Assembly (NCBI GenBank): GCA_965225715.1
Contig: CBDDBK010000002.1
Location: 558,001 to 622,000 of the forward strand
Source of the DNA: CBDDBK01 sp965225715
Lineage (GTDB): Bacteria > Bacteroidota > Bacteroidia > Cytophagales > Flammeovirgaceae
Direction of reading: 5' to 3'
Length of the DNA stretch: 64,000 nucleotides
The notes under the pieces were generated by a model. It did no database searches. It was not told the origin of the DNA and saw only the letters and a program-made list of their open reading frames with translations. The stretch's first letter is position 1. Every line of letters starts with the position of its first letter. A program made the position numbers and the translations under genes. Positions 28,039-37,420 of the stretch are shown piece by piece.

Positions 28039-29826
28039 ATGATTAAAAAAGATAAAAAGATATTAGATTCTAAGACTTTAAAAAAAATACTTCCTTTTAT
28101 CAAACCTTATAATAAATATTTTTATGGGCTTATTATATTAACGATTTTTTTAGGGTTGGTTGCCCCTTTAAATCCTTTACTTATCAATTTTACTATAGAT
28201 GAATATATTGCCAATTCCGACTCAAAGGGCTTGCTTAATATAACTTTACTTCTTATTTTTATAGCTGTTTTTCAAGGTTTTATGCAATTTTTTCACACTT
28301 ATTTATCCGGTTGGTTTGGACAAAATGTGATTAAAGATATTCGCGTTAAAGTCTATGAGCATATTATTTTTTTAAAAAGTGCTTTCTACGATAAAAATAA
28401 GGTTGGTCGTTTGGTTACACGAGTTGTTTCAGATATAGAGACTCTTTTAGAAGTGTTTTCCAATGGTTTAGCAGCCATCATCGCAGATGTTTTAAAACTC
28501 CTTTTCATCGTGATTGCTATGTTTTATATTGATTGGAAACTTGCATTTGTTAGCTTAATTACCTTTCCTTTCATGATTTTGTCAACTTATATTTTTAAAG
28601 AAAAAATAAAATCGTCTTTCTTCAAAGTTAGGAATGCCGTTTCTGACTTAAATGCTTTTGTACAAGAACATATTATTGGTATGAATATTGTCCAAATTTT
28701 TAATGCTGAAAAACAAGAATATAAAAAGTTTAAAACTATCAATCAAAGGCATCTAAAAGCTAACCTAAAAGCTGTTTTATATTATTCTATTTATTTCCCT
28801 GTTGCCGAAGTACTAGCTGCAATGGCAATTGGTTTTTTAGTTTGGTATGGGATTGGTAAAGTTTTGCAAGCCGAAATAACCTTGGGAACTTTAACGGCTT
28901 TTATTATGTATATTCAACTTTTTTTTCGCCCTTTACGTATGATTGCAGACCGCTTTAACACGCTTCAACTAGGAATAGTCAGTGCTGATAGAATATTTAA
29001 ACTTATAGATAATCAAGATTTTATATCTGAAACCTCAAATCCTATTCCTCTTAATAAACTAAAAGGGAACGTTGCATTTAAAAATGTTTGCTTTGCTTAT
29101 GATCAAGAAAATTATGTTTTAAAAAATATTTCTTTCGAAGTGAAACCCAGCCAAATTATTGCTATAGTTGGAAAAACAGGTTCAGGAAAATCATCTATTA
29201 TTAATTTACTTTTACGCTTTTATGAAATAAATAAAGGACAAATTCTTATCGATAATCATGATATAAATAATTATACATTGAAAGATTTGCGTAAAAATAT
29301 AGGATTAGTTCTTCAAGATGTTTTTTTATTTTCTGCTTCTATAAGAGATAATGTCACGCTTTTTAATCAAGATATTACAGATGAAGAAATTGAAAAAGCA
29401 GCTCGTAGAATTGGCGCAGATAAATTTATTTCTCAATTATCTGGAGGGATGAATTACAATGTCAAAGAGCGCGGCTTGACCCTTTCGGTCGGACAGCGTC
29501 AACTCATAGCTTTTATTAGAGTCATGGTTTACCAACCTCAACTTTTAGTTTTAGATGAAGCAACTTCTTCGGTTGATGATGAAACAGAAGCTCTTATCCA
29601 AGAAGCGATGACAAAAATGATGCAAGGACGAACAGCTATTGTTATTGCCCATCGCTTAGCTACTATTGAAAAAGCCGATAAAATTATTGTCTTACATAAA
29701 GGAGAAATTAAGGAAATGGGCACACATCGAGAATTGTTGCAAAAAGATGGATATTATAAAAATCTGTTTGAAATTCAATATAAAAAATCTATTTCAAAAG
29801 AAACAGAAGCTAATTTTGTATTTTGA
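28039..29826 (+). CDS. ABC exporter, fused permease and ATPase (MsbA/lipid A type)
   Basis: 595 aa half-transporter. Six hydrophobic helices lie in the first ~320 residues, followed by an ATPase domain with Walker A GKTGSGKSS (~378), signature LSVGQRQ (~482), Walker B LLVLDEATSS (~502) and the H-loop His in VIAHRLAT. It is expected to act as a homodimer in the inner membrane exporting a lipid or hydrophobic substrate; the substrate cannot be told from sequence. A glycosyltransferase gene starts 79 bp downstream, so a role in envelope glycolipid assembly is plausible but inferred. Confidence 0.92.
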   Translation: MIKKDKKILDSKTLKKILPFIKPYNKYFYGLIILTIFLGLVAPLNPLLINFTIDEYIANSDSKGLLNITLLLIFIAVFQGFMQFFHTYLSGWFGQNVIKDIRVKVYEHIIFLKSAFYDKNKVGRLVTRVVSDIETLLEVFSNGLAAIIADVLKLLFIVIAMFYIDWKLAFVSLITFPFMILSTYIFKEKIKSSFFKVRNAVSDLNAFVQEHIIGMNIVQIFNAEKQEYKKFKTINQRHLKANLKAVLYYSIYFPVAEVLAAMAIGFLVWYGIGKVLQAEITLGTLTAFIMYIQLFFRPLRMIADRFNTLQLGIVSADRIFKLIDNQDFISETSNPIPLNKLKGNVAFKNVCFAYDQENYVLKNISFEVKPSQIIAIVGKTGSGKSSIINLLLRFYEINKGQILIDNHDINNYTLKDLRKNIGLVLQDVFLFSASIRDNVTLFNQDITDEEIEKAARRIGADKFISQLSGGMNYNVKERGLTLSVGQRQLIAFIRVMVYQPQLLVLDEATSSVDDETEALIQEAMTKMMQGRTAIVIAHRLATIEKADKIIVLHKGEIKEMGTHRELLQKDGYYKNLFEIQYKKSISKETEANFVF

Positions 29827-29905
29827 AATCAAAGTAGCCATAAACTAAACAATATCAAAAGGTTATAATATATATTTGACAATCAACAAATTAACTGAAA
29901 AATTT

Positions 29906-30823
29906 ATGAGCAATACCCATAGATACCAAGTTGCAATTAGTATTATTAACTACAATTCATCAAATCATACCCTAAAATGTATCGAATCAATTTTAGCTTA
30001 TAAAAATGTAGATTATCAAATAGTCGTTATCGATAATAATTCTTATCTCGAAGATTTTAAAAATCTTAGTAGTTTATATAAATATGAAAATATAAAAGTT
30101 GTTAGAAATAGACAAAATAAAGGTTTTGGAGGAGGACACATGATGGCAATTGAATATATTAATGCAGATTATTTACTATTTCAAAATAATGATGGATATT
30201 TTTTGAATGATTATTTAAGATTTCTGTTGAAGTTTGCTAATAAAGAAAAAAATATTGGAGTATTAGGTGGACTAATGTACAATAAAAAAAAAGAATTAAC
30301 AATTTCTTTTGATCATCATCCTACGCCTTTAGTCAAGCTATTAGGAACAAGATTTTTAAATATTTTAAAAAAAAAATACCCCCACAGATGCACTATATTT
30401 AAAAAGTCTACAATTGTTGATGTTATTAGCGGAGCTAGTATGTTTGTAAAAACAGATACATTTTTTGAAATAGGTGGATTTGATCCAAATTATTTTCTGT
30501 ATTGTGAGGAGGAAGACTTATGTATACGAATGAATAAGTATGGATTAAAAAATTGGATCATTCCCGAAGCCAAATATATCCATTTATCAGGTCAAAGTAC
30601 GCCTAAAAAATGGGTCTATGAAAGAGAATTTTATATATCATTTCTCTATTATTATAAGAAAAATTATACATTTATTAGTTTCAAAATTATGCAAATATTT
30701 ATTAGTTTCAAACTGTTAAAGAGATCCTTTAAACACCCAAAAAAAATTAAACTTTTTTTATTTGTTCTTATGGGGGCTTCTTCTATACATAGTTTGAAAC
30801 ATGTGCAAAAAATTCGTTTTTGA
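29906..30823 (+). CDS. Glycosyltransferase family 2 (rhamnosyltransferase-like)
   Basis: 305 aa from ATG 29906; an in-frame TTG ten codons earlier is weaker. The GT-A fold begins with VAISIINYNSSNHTLKCIES. The nucleotide-binding acidic site reads LLFQNNDGYF, and the acceptor region has SGASMFVKTDTFFEIGGFD and YCEEEDLCIRM, as in WbbL-like rhamnosyltransferases. It probably adds a sugar to a lipid-linked or surface glycan at the inner face of the membrane. It follows the exporter in the same direction. Confidence 0.88.
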   Translation: MSNTHRYQVAISIINYNSSNHTLKCIESILAYKNVDYQIVVIDNNSYLEDFKNLSSLYKYENIKVVRNRQNKGFGGGHMMAIEYINADYLLFQNNDGYFLNDYLRFLLKFANKEKNIGVLGGLMYNKKKELTISFDHHPTPLVKLLGTRFLNILKKKYPHRCTIFKKSTIVDVISGASMFVKTDTFFEIGGFDPNYFLYCEEEDLCIRMNKYGLKNWIIPEAKYIHLSGQSTPKKWVYEREFYISFLYYYKKNYTFISFKIMQIFISFKLLKRSFKHPKKIKLFLFVLMGASSIHSLKHVQKIRF

Positions 30824-30869
30824 ATGTTATGCTATTTTTATAAATAAGTATTAAATATTTTGTAAAAAA

Positions 30870-30887
30870 ATACCTTACTTGAGGTAT
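30870..30887 (+). terminator. Weak hairpin after the glycosyltransferase gene
   Basis: ATACCT (30870-30875) pairs with AGGTAT (30882-30887) around a 6-base loop, with A-rich sequence before it and a T run (CATTTTTTTC) about 12 bases after. A modest rho-independent-type signal between two convergent genes. Confidence 0.4.
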
Positions 30888-30945
30888 ATTTTAAAAGACA
30901 TTTTTTTCATTAATATGCTATTTAATTAATTTTATATCAGTAGAA

Positions 30946-31713
30946 TTAATAATCACTAATACTATAGTTATAACATTGTTTAAAAAGTGGTTTTCCTTTA
31001 GAATTATAGGTTAACTCTTTATACTCAACTTCGCCTTGGTAGGTGATAAGTATAAGGGTGGAGCAGCGGGTACCGTAACCATCTTTTTGAATGAAGGTAC
31101 GTGATAAGGCTTTTTCCCAATCCACTGGCAGTCCTGTTCTGGGTAAAAAGTCTTCTGAAGGTTCTTGCTTATCTTGAAGCAATTCAAAAATATCTTTACT
31201 TGTAAATGTCTTTTTGACACTATTTTCTAATGTCTTTTTTCCATTTTTTACTTTAGGCCAGCTGTTGTTTAACAAGCCATTACTTAACCCGTAAAATCCT
31301 GATTCTAAAGTCCGAATTTTATTTTCATAGTTTGAAAAATAAAACAACTGTTTCTTTTTGTAGAGTAATAAATTGAAACCATTATAAAGGTGTGCATTTG
31401 ATTTTAAAGTTTGTAAATAGTTTTGAGGACTTTTTGTGCTTTCCAAAAATGTTTGAGTTAGCTTTCCTCTTGATAAGGCGTCTGTCTTATTATTTTTAAT
31501 ATCTCGGTAATTGGTGACAGCGGCAATTTTTCCTGACCTATTAATAGCTAGCCAAGTACCTTGGCTTTTTCCATCTCTACCACCTAAAATATTAGAACTA
31601 CCTTGCCACCAATGCGCTGCCAGGGTAGGTCGGTTATAAAATTCATCTCTATTGGCTGCTAATATTAAATGGTATTTAGGATGATTATTTATTCCAAAAA
31701 GAATTAAGCACAT
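30946..31713 (-). CDS. NRDE family protein (TANGO2-like)
   Basis: 255 aa. The N-terminal Cys2 and the family motif LILAANRDEFYNRPT (~18-32) are followed by ILGGRDGKSQGTWLAINRSG and VTNYRD, all typical of the NRDE/TANGO2 family. Eukaryotic and bacterial members have been linked to haem handling and lipid metabolism, but the biochemical activity is not certain. It is a complete ORF, 15 bp downstream of the outer-membrane protein gene at 31729 and in the same direction, so the two are probably co-transcribed. Confidence 0.88.
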   Translation of the reverse strand: MCLILFGINNHPKYHLILAANRDEFYNRPTLAAHWWQGSSNILGGRDGKSQGTWLAINRSGKIAAVTNYRDIKNNKTDALSRGKLTQTFLESTKSPQNYLQTLKSNAHLYNGFNLLLYKKKQLFYFSNYENKIRTLESGFYGLSNGLLNNSWPKVKNGKKTLENSVKKTFTSKDIFELLQDKQEPSEDFLPRTGLPVDWEKALSRTFIQKDGYGTRCSTLILITYQGEVEYKELTYNSKGKPLFKQCYNYSISDY

Positions 31714-31728
31714 AAATGTATTCTAAAA

Positions 31729-32373
31729 TTAAAAATTATATCTTACGCCAAAACGAAAGACAAAAGGACTAGTATAAATGCTTTGTTGATCTTCTGACCA
31801 AAGTAAATTATAAAGCAATAAAGTTTGAAAAGAAAAGTTTTTGGCTGCAGCAAGGTTAATAGAGGCACCTGCAAGAAATGCCGAAAAAATATTAGAAATA
31901 GAAATATTGTTGTTATCATTATCACTATACTCTAAATATTCATATTCTATATGTGGATAAATATTTTTGGAAATTAAATATTCGGCAAATAGTCGTCCTC
32001 CAAAAACTTTATAATTTACATTATTAGCAGTTATATTATTTTTGCCAAACTGATAAACACCTTGAAATCCTAATGCCAGTTTTTCATGAGCCTTAATACC
32101 AATAAGAGGCGATAGATTTACTGCTGAATAGTTTCTTCCAATTTGGAAAGCAAAATTTCCACCAACAAAAAGTTTATCAAGGATTTTTTTTTCTTTTACT
32201 TCTTCGGAATATTTTTTTTTCTCCACAGGTACCTCTTTTTTTTGAGAATTTTGAAGATCAAAATTCTGCTTCTGTAAAAGTGTATCAGGCTTTGCATACT
32301 CATCTTCAATAAATTGAGCTTTTAAAAAACTTATATTGAAAAAAAACAGCGTAATTAAAATAACCTTTTTCAT
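31729..32373 (-). CDS. Small outer-membrane beta-barrel protein, unknown function
   Basis: 214 aa. A signal peptide (MKKVILITLFFFNISFLKAQ) is followed by a charged linker rich in Lys and Glu (~30-65). The rest is alternating-hydrophobicity beta sequence (FVGGNFAFQIG, GVYQFGK, YEYLEYSDND) ending in the aromatic FRFGVRYNF, a usual barrel C-terminus. It resembles the many small OmpW/porin-like barrels of Bacteroidota, but no family is recognised. It precedes the NRDE gene. Confidence 0.7.
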   Translation of the reverse strand: MKKVILITLFFFNISFLKAQFIEDEYAKPDTLLQKQNFDLQNSQKKEVPVEKKKYSEEVKEKKILDKLFVGGNFAFQIGRNYSAVNLSPLIGIKAHEKLALGFQGVYQFGKNNITANNVNYKVFGGRLFAEYLISKNIYPHIEYEYLEYSDNDNNNISISNIFSAFLAGASINLAAAKNFSFQTLLLYNLLWSEDQQSIYTSPFVFRFGVRYNF

Positions 32374-32434
32374 AAATATTTATTTTTTATCAAAAATGGA
32401 AAATAAGATATTAACTTTCAAATATTTATATATT

Positions 32435-33349
32435 TTAACTGTCAGAGCTGTTCATTTTTACAATTTCTTGGACTCGCCTTTCAGAAATATTAAGTGATTT
32501 TGAAATAGTAGGTATTGAAATACCATTTTTATAAAGTCCAAGTACTGATTCAGCTCTACTTTTTTCAATACCTTCAGCTCTACCTTTTTCAATGCCCTTT
32601 TTTATACCTTCTATCATTCCTTCTATTTGAGCTGTTTCTTTGACACTATTCTCGATCATTCTATTTTCCATATAACGCTGATAAACTGCTCGCTCAGAAT
32701 CTCCTAAAGCACTTACTTCTAATTTATCTTTAGCTGCTGATAAACCTTTAGCCCTAAAATTATCTTTAACCTCACTATTTTTTAAAAAATAAATCCATTG
32801 ATCTAAAGTTGTCTTAGAAATATCATTAAAATTATTAATTTTCAAGATAATATATCTAGGAAAAAGATCGCTAACACTTTCTATATCATATCTTTTGCGT
32901 TGAGTATTGGATGGCTTAAGACGATCCTGATGATGATCACCAATAAAATTTACCTCCCCTCGATAGATATAATCTGGACCTTGTCCCAAATCAAAATAGA
33001 CTATATTGATAGAATAAACCTTTTTGATTGTTCCATAAGCCTGCCCCAGTTTAATGTGCTCAACCCCAAGTTTGGAAGTTCCATAAACCATACGCTGAAA
33101 ATAATCTATTTCAGGATCATTTTGGATTTCAACAAGCACTAATTCTCCAGACTTAGTTTTTACTAAAATGTCAACTCGGTTAAATTTATCATCTGCCGCC
33201 TCTTGATTGCTTTCGCTATCTATAATATCTTTAATCAATACATCAAATTTTAAAATCTCACTCATAAATCCTTCCAGAATCATAAAATTAGCTTTATCTC
33301 TAAGCAACCTTTTGATAGCCCAATCAAATTGAATTAACTTTTTTGCCAT
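32435..33349 (-). CDS. Rpn family recombination-promoting nuclease / PD-(D/E)XK putative transposase
   Basis: 304 aa and intact, unlike the other transposase-like genes here. FDWAIKRLLRDKANFMILEGF is the family opening. The nuclease core is RVDILVKTKSGELVLVEIQ, with Asp60, Glu74 and Gln76 of the D...ExQ form. The C-terminus has an 'EKGRAEGIEKSRAES' low-complexity stretch and an HTH-like tail (TISKSLNISERRVQEIV). Rpn proteins are DNA endonucleases that promote RecA-independent recombination in E. coli. A tail fragment of a second copy lies at 6961-7030. The spacer to 33575 upstream is AT-rich and empty. Confidence 0.88.
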   Translation of the reverse strand: MAKKLIQFDWAIKRLLRDKANFMILEGFMSEILKFDVLIKDIIDSESNQEAADDKFNRVDILVKTKSGELVLVEIQNDPEIDYFQRMVYGTSKLGVEHIKLGQAYGTIKKVYSINIVYFDLGQGPDYIYRGEVNFIGDHHQDRLKPSNTQRKRYDIESVSDLFPRYIILKINNFNDISKTTLDQWIYFLKNSEVKDNFRAKGLSAAKDKLEVSALGDSERAVYQRYMENRMIENSVKETAQIEGMIEGIKKGIEKGRAEGIEKSRAESVLGLYKNGISIPTISKSLNISERRVQEIVKMNSSDS

Positions 33350-33575
33350 AACACATTAATTTTTTTAAGACTATTAAAACATAAAAGCACTCTTTACTTT
33401 ACAATAGTTTTGAGTATTTTTTATTGAATAAATCGATATTAAATAATTTAATAATTAATAATTATTAATTTTATAATTAAAAGTCATTCTTTCAAATGAT
33501 TTCAAAAACTGTATCCTTAAGTAGAATTATCTATAGCGATATTAGATAAGTTGAATAGGCCAACTTCCTGGTTTA

Positions 33576-35144
33576 TCAAAGTTTTTCAAAAACAATAACG
33601 GCAAAACGACTGCCTTGTTTGTAATAAACAGCCTTATAGACCTGAGCATTTTCGGTAAAAAACCTATAATCTATTTCCCTTTGCAAATAATGCGATTCCC
33701 AAACGATTAAATCCCCTTTCGGAATTTGGTCTAAATTATCTTTATTAAACTTATTCGTTGTCTTCAAATTTTGTCCAAAATAGGCGACTAAAGTATGTCT
33801 TGCCCAGACTTGTTTTTTGAATAGATCTGTATCTTTTTCCAAAAATAAAGCAGTATTTTTCAACATTATATCTTCTTCTGATAAAGGGAAAGGTTTGACA
33901 GCCAAACACATATTTAAAATAAGTAAAGTTGAAATGAGCCAAATCTTAATAGTTTTTTGCATAGTTACCAAAACGACTAAAACAGTTCCCAAGCTAAAAA
34001 CAAAAGGCAAAATATCTCTTTGGTCTTTGATCAAAACAATATTGTTATGTTTATAAGTCATGAATAAAAGCACTATAAACAAATAAATGCTTAATATCAG
34101 AATGACTTTAGTTTTGGCTTTTTTCTCTAAATTAAAATATTTTTCAAGGGCGATAAACCCTATTAAAGCTAAAAAAGGAGATATGGTTGTTAAATATCTA
34201 AGATTTCCACCTGTGGAAGGTCCAAAATTCAAAAATTTGGTATTAAATATAACATGTTCCATAAAAAAAATACCAAATAATGCTAATATGCCATAATGGA
34301 GTTTAAATTTTTTACCGCTATAAACCGCAAAATACAGTACAAATAAAGTTGTGGCTACGGCTCCAAACACAGTAATAGACATTAAAAAGTAATGGTCTCC
34401 ACCTTGTCTAGGGTATAAGGTGGCATAACTTCCAGATGTCTTTAAAACCATATTGACCAAAAAAAGTGGGTCTCCACTGGATAATGCACCCCAAATGCCA
34501 TGTAAAAGAGGAAATATACCAAGTGTTATAAAAGCCAACCATTGTTTTCTGAAAAGCAAAAATAGACCAAAGGCAAAAGCGATAAAGTAACTTTCTTGAC
34601 GGATAAAGCAGCTGAACGAAATAATTAAAGCTGCTAGAATATATTTCTTATCTTGAAAGAAAAATAAAGCTAAAAGATAAATAAAAGCTGTTGGGATTTC
34701 AGAATAATTACGATGTGCAATTTGAATCCACATGGGTTGACAAGCCAATAATAAAAAAGCCAGTAAGGGATATTTTAATTTTTCTTTCTCAGCGAGTCGA
34801 TAAACTATAAAACAACTAGCAGCAGCAAAAAGACAATTTGTAAAAGTAACGACTTGAATTCCACCAAGAATAGGCAAGGCATACAGGAGTTTATAACCCG
34901 GTTTAGCCCAATTACTCAAAATACTATTTGGATTTGTCCAAAAATCCTGCATGTTAAAAAAATGACCAATTTCATCATGCTGATAAAAACCATCTGAGGC
35001 AAAAGAGTAGACAAAATAAGCCAAAGCAACAAGTACAGTTAAAATAAGGAGTTGTAAATCAGAAAGACTAAAGTAATTAACACTACTTTGCAGAGATGTT
35101 TGAACCTGACGCTTGGATTGTTTAAACTTTTTTTGTTTATTCAT
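33576..35144 (-). CDS. Multi-pass membrane glycosyltransferase-like protein (GT-C fold)
   Basis: 522 aa from ATG 35144; the TTG 24 bases earlier overlaps the divergent gene's upstream region. Around ten to twelve hydrophobic segments span ~30-430. The first periplasmic loop carries GFYQHDEIGHF, the acidic pair expected of GT-C enzymes (ArnT/PMT type) that use polyprenyl-phosphate sugars. The C-terminal ~120 residues are soluble. It probably transfers a sugar outside the inner membrane. The family is inferred from topology and the HDE loop. Its start lies 33 bp from the start of the divergent gldN-like gene. Confidence 0.7.
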   Translation of the reverse strand: MNKQKKFKQSKRQVQTSLQSSVNYFSLSDLQLLILTVLVALAYFVYSFASDGFYQHDEIGHFFNMQDFWTNPNSILSNWAKPGYKLLYALPILGGIQVVTFTNCLFAAASCFIVYRLAEKEKLKYPLLAFLLLACQPMWIQIAHRNYSEIPTAFIYLLALFFFQDKKYILAALIISFSCFIRQESYFIAFAFGLFLLFRKQWLAFITLGIFPLLHGIWGALSSGDPLFLVNMVLKTSGSYATLYPRQGGDHYFLMSITVFGAVATTLFVLYFAVYSGKKFKLHYGILALFGIFFMEHVIFNTKFLNFGPSTGGNLRYLTTISPFLALIGFIALEKYFNLEKKAKTKVILILSIYLFIVLLFMTYKHNNIVLIKDQRDILPFVFSLGTVLVVLVTMQKTIKIWLISTLLILNMCLAVKPFPLSEEDIMLKNTALFLEKDTDLFKKQVWARHTLVAYFGQNLKTTNKFNKDNLDQIPKGDLIVWESHYLQREIDYRFFTENAQVYKAVYYKQGSRFAVIVFEKL

Positions 35145-35177
35145 ACGTTGTATAGTTAAAAAAAACAATTGTCAAAT

Positions 35178-35996
35178 ATGAAAAATTTCACTTTCAATAT
35201 AAATACTTTTTTTCGTTTTTTACCTTTTAGTTTATATACGCTAATAGCCATATGTAGTATTGGAAAGGTTTGGGGACAAAGATACTATAAACAACCGCAT
35301 TCAGATTTAGAATATGGCAAAAAATTAGTCTATCAAATTGATTTTCGACAAAAAATTAATGCCCCTTTTTTTTCGCCTGGCTATGAGTTTTCAAGAATTA
35401 TTGTAGCAGCAGTTAAAAGTGCTAACCTAAAAGCCTATAGTAGCCCTTTTTTTGATAGTTTACTGACCATAGAAAGTTTTAATAAAAAACTAAAAATACC
35501 ATACTTAGATGATAAAAGTATATTAGATTTTGATGGTGAAGAAATAGATAGTGCAAAATTTAAAGAGAAAAGTAAAGATGACCCTATTTATTATCTTTCC
35601 AAAGAACTTTATCTTTTGGAGTTTGAAGAAAGATATTACTTTGACCGACATTATAGCCAGTTTAGACATAAAATTTTGACTATAAGTTTAATTTTACCTG
35701 CTGAGGTTAACCCGTTTGGGATAGATAAACGCATTGGGACTTTCAAATATGAAGATGTGGTCGACATTTTCAAAAATACCCCTACCAAATTCTGGCGTAA
35801 CGCCCAAAATGATAACCAAAATTTTGATATTATAGAAGCCTTTGAAAATAGATTTTTTAATGCCCGTCTTATTCGTTATGAAGAACCCAAATCTAACATT
35901 ATGATAGATATGTATGAAGGCGAAAAAAATTTAAACCTTTCCGAACAAATTATTTTAAAACTTATAGAAAATGAATTACGCCATTGGCGCTATTGA
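35178..35996 (+). CDS. GldN/PorN-like component of the type IX secretion system
   Basis: 272 aa from ATG 35178, with a signal-peptide-like N-terminus ending near VWGQ. The mature part begins KKLVYQIDFRQKINAPFF and goes on VAAVKSANLKAYS, which follows the GldN pattern ('R.IDVR.KIN.P', then 'GEITAY'). It ends LIENELRHWRY, like the family's 'DLWSY'-type end. GldN forms the periplasmic ring of the T9SS with GldK under the outer membrane. In most Bacteroidota it closes a gldKLMN operon, but here neither neighbour is a gld gene. The window also holds a T9SS cargo (1363-6675). It could be a paralogue of the main GldN. Confidence 0.7.
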   Translation: MKNFTFNINTFFRFLPFSLYTLIAICSIGKVWGQRYYKQPHSDLEYGKKLVYQIDFRQKINAPFFSPGYEFSRIIVAAVKSANLKAYSSPFFDSLLTIESFNKKLKIPYLDDKSILDFDGEEIDSAKFKEKSKDDPIYYLSKELYLLEFEERYYFDRHYSQFRHKILTISLILPAEVNPFGIDKRIGTFKYEDVVDIFKNTPTKFWRNAQNDNQNFDIIEAFENRFFNARLIRYEEPKSNIMIDMYEGEKNLNLSEQIILKLIENELRHWRY

Positions 35997-36002
35997 TTTT
36001 TC

Positions 36003-36105
36003 TATAGCAGTTTCGTGGTTATAGTTGTTTTATTTAAAAAAAGGTTTTTGGATATTTTAACTCATTGATTTTAAAAATGATTATTTCTAAAATAAAAATT
36101 AATTG
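36003..36105 (+). repeat. Family 2 repeat, single-arm copy
   Basis: Starts TATAGCAGTTTCGTGGTTAT and continues with AAAAAAAGGTTTTTGGATAT, TTTAACTCATTG and AATGATTATTTCTAAAAT. It begins six bases after the gldN-like stop. The remaining spacer to 36325 is extremely AT-rich, with TAAGTTGTTAATTAACAACTT near 36209-36229 as a small palindrome. Confidence 0.55.
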
Positions 36106-36325
36106 ATTATCAAATTAAAAATATAAATTAAAAATATACTTATACTCTAAATTTTACTTGATCTCTTTGAAAAACCTTTAAACTTTTACTATAATATCAT
36201 TTTTTATAAGTTGTTAATTAACAACTTTTTATAAAAATAACTTTTTTATTTGATTGATTATCAAATCCGGGAAAGTCTAATAAATATAATAAATCATTCT
36301 TATGTTTACACTACCTTTAATTTGA

Positions 36326-36973
36326 TTAAAGGTTCTTAGGTTTCCAAAGCTTAGGATTTTTATGCCATTCTAACAGTTCTTGATAATCTTGCTGGGAAAG
36401 TTGATTTTTTTTTAGAGCTTGAGAAAAAAGAGTTAAGCAATTTGTAAGTGAATAATACTCCAGATTAAGCGATTTAAAATTTTCTTCAGCTTCTTTAAAG
36501 TCATAACTCATAATAGAACAAAGTCCAAGAACTTTGGAATAAGGAGATAAAATCTTAGTAGCTTCGGCGGCACTTCCACCCGTAGAGATTAAATCTTCTA
36601 TAACAACTACTTTTGGATTATCAATCAATTGTCCTTCTATCTGTCTTTTTAAGCCATGCTTTTTAGGCTGACTGCGCACATAAACCAAAGGTAACTTCAG
36701 TTCATGAGCTACAAGAGTTGCATGAGGTATACCTGCAGTGGCTACACCTGCAATACATTCAGCTTTAGAATATTTTTTAAGAATAAGAATTGCCATTTCT
36801 AATTGAATACGACTTCTTAAATAGATAGAAGATAAAGTTAAACGATTATCACAGTAAATAGGGGTTTCTAAACCTGATGTCCACTTGAAAGGCTTTAGAA
36901 GGTTTATTTTAAAAGCCTTTATATTTAAAAGTTCAATAGCCATGGCATTAGCTACATCTTGATCTGCAATCAT
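36326..36973 (-). CDS. pyrE: Orotate phosphoribosyltransferase
   Basis: 215 aa, normal length. It converts orotate and PRPP to OMP in pyrimidine biosynthesis. The PRPP-binding motif VVVIEDLISTGGSAAEA (~117-133) is intact, as are the flexible-loop Lys region PKKHGLKRQIEG and the N-terminal IYCDNRLTLS (orotate contact). It is monocistronic here with no other pyr gene nearby. Confidence 0.95.
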   Translation of the reverse strand: MIADQDVANAMAIELLNIKAFKINLLKPFKWTSGLETPIYCDNRLTLSSIYLRSRIQLEMAILILKKYSKAECIAGVATAGIPHATLVAHELKLPLVYVRSQPKKHGLKRQIEGQLIDNPKVVVIEDLISTGGSAAEATKILSPYSKVLGLCSIMSYDFKEAEENFKSLNLEYYSLTNCLTLFSQALKKNQLSQQDYQELLEWHKNPKLWKPKNL

Positions 36974-37107
36974 AATTAAATAGGAATTATTTTAATGAAG
37001 TTGTTTAAAAATAAATTTGGAGAGATAAAAAACATGAGTAAATTTGCAAGCATTTAATTTCCAATTGTTTAATTAAACAAATTGTACCTATGTTCATTGT
37101 AGAAACA

Positions 37108-37239
37108 ATGATAACAAAAAAAGATTTTCAGACAAAAATTTTGCCTCATATTTCTCAAATACCATCAGAGGCTCGAGGTAGAAAGTTTAAGATTAGCCAT
37201 TACAAAATGTGGTGGTGTATAAGAGATAAGACTTTTTAA
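37108..37239 (+). pseudogene. N-terminal transposase fragment (IS5-like)
   Basis: MITKKDFQTKILPHIS and SEARGRKFKISHYKMWWCI resemble the first ~40 residues of DUF4096-type IS5 transposases ('I.PHLP...RGRK...Y.M..AI'), after which the frame stops. Only this fragment remains. It lies between pyrE and the NYN-NACHT pair. Two decayed repeat pieces follow it (family 2 at 37255-37318, family 1 at 37316-37365). Confidence 0.4.
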
Positions 37240-37254
37240 TACATGGAGAAGATT

Positions 37255-37318
37255 CATTTTTAACACCAATAGATTAAAAGCTCCAAAAATCCTTTTTTCA
37301 AATGAAGGGAGTATAAAA
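37255..37318 (-). repeat. Family 2 repeat, inverted partial copy
   Basis: ACACCAATAGATTAAAAGCT followed by CCAAAAATCCTTTTTTCAAA is the reverse complement of the family-2 core. Directly after it, 37316-37365 (GTAAAATTGCTAAAAAATTT, then ACAATACAGAG) resembles the right half of the family-1 MITE. Both lie in the upstream region of the NYN gene. Confidence 0.45.
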
Positions 37319-37420
37319 TACTTAAAATCTGTAAAATTGCTAAAAAATTTTACAATACAGAGAAATCCTATTGTTCATGACGAAGAACCCGAAATACATC
37401 TTTAAAACTTTAATTAAACT

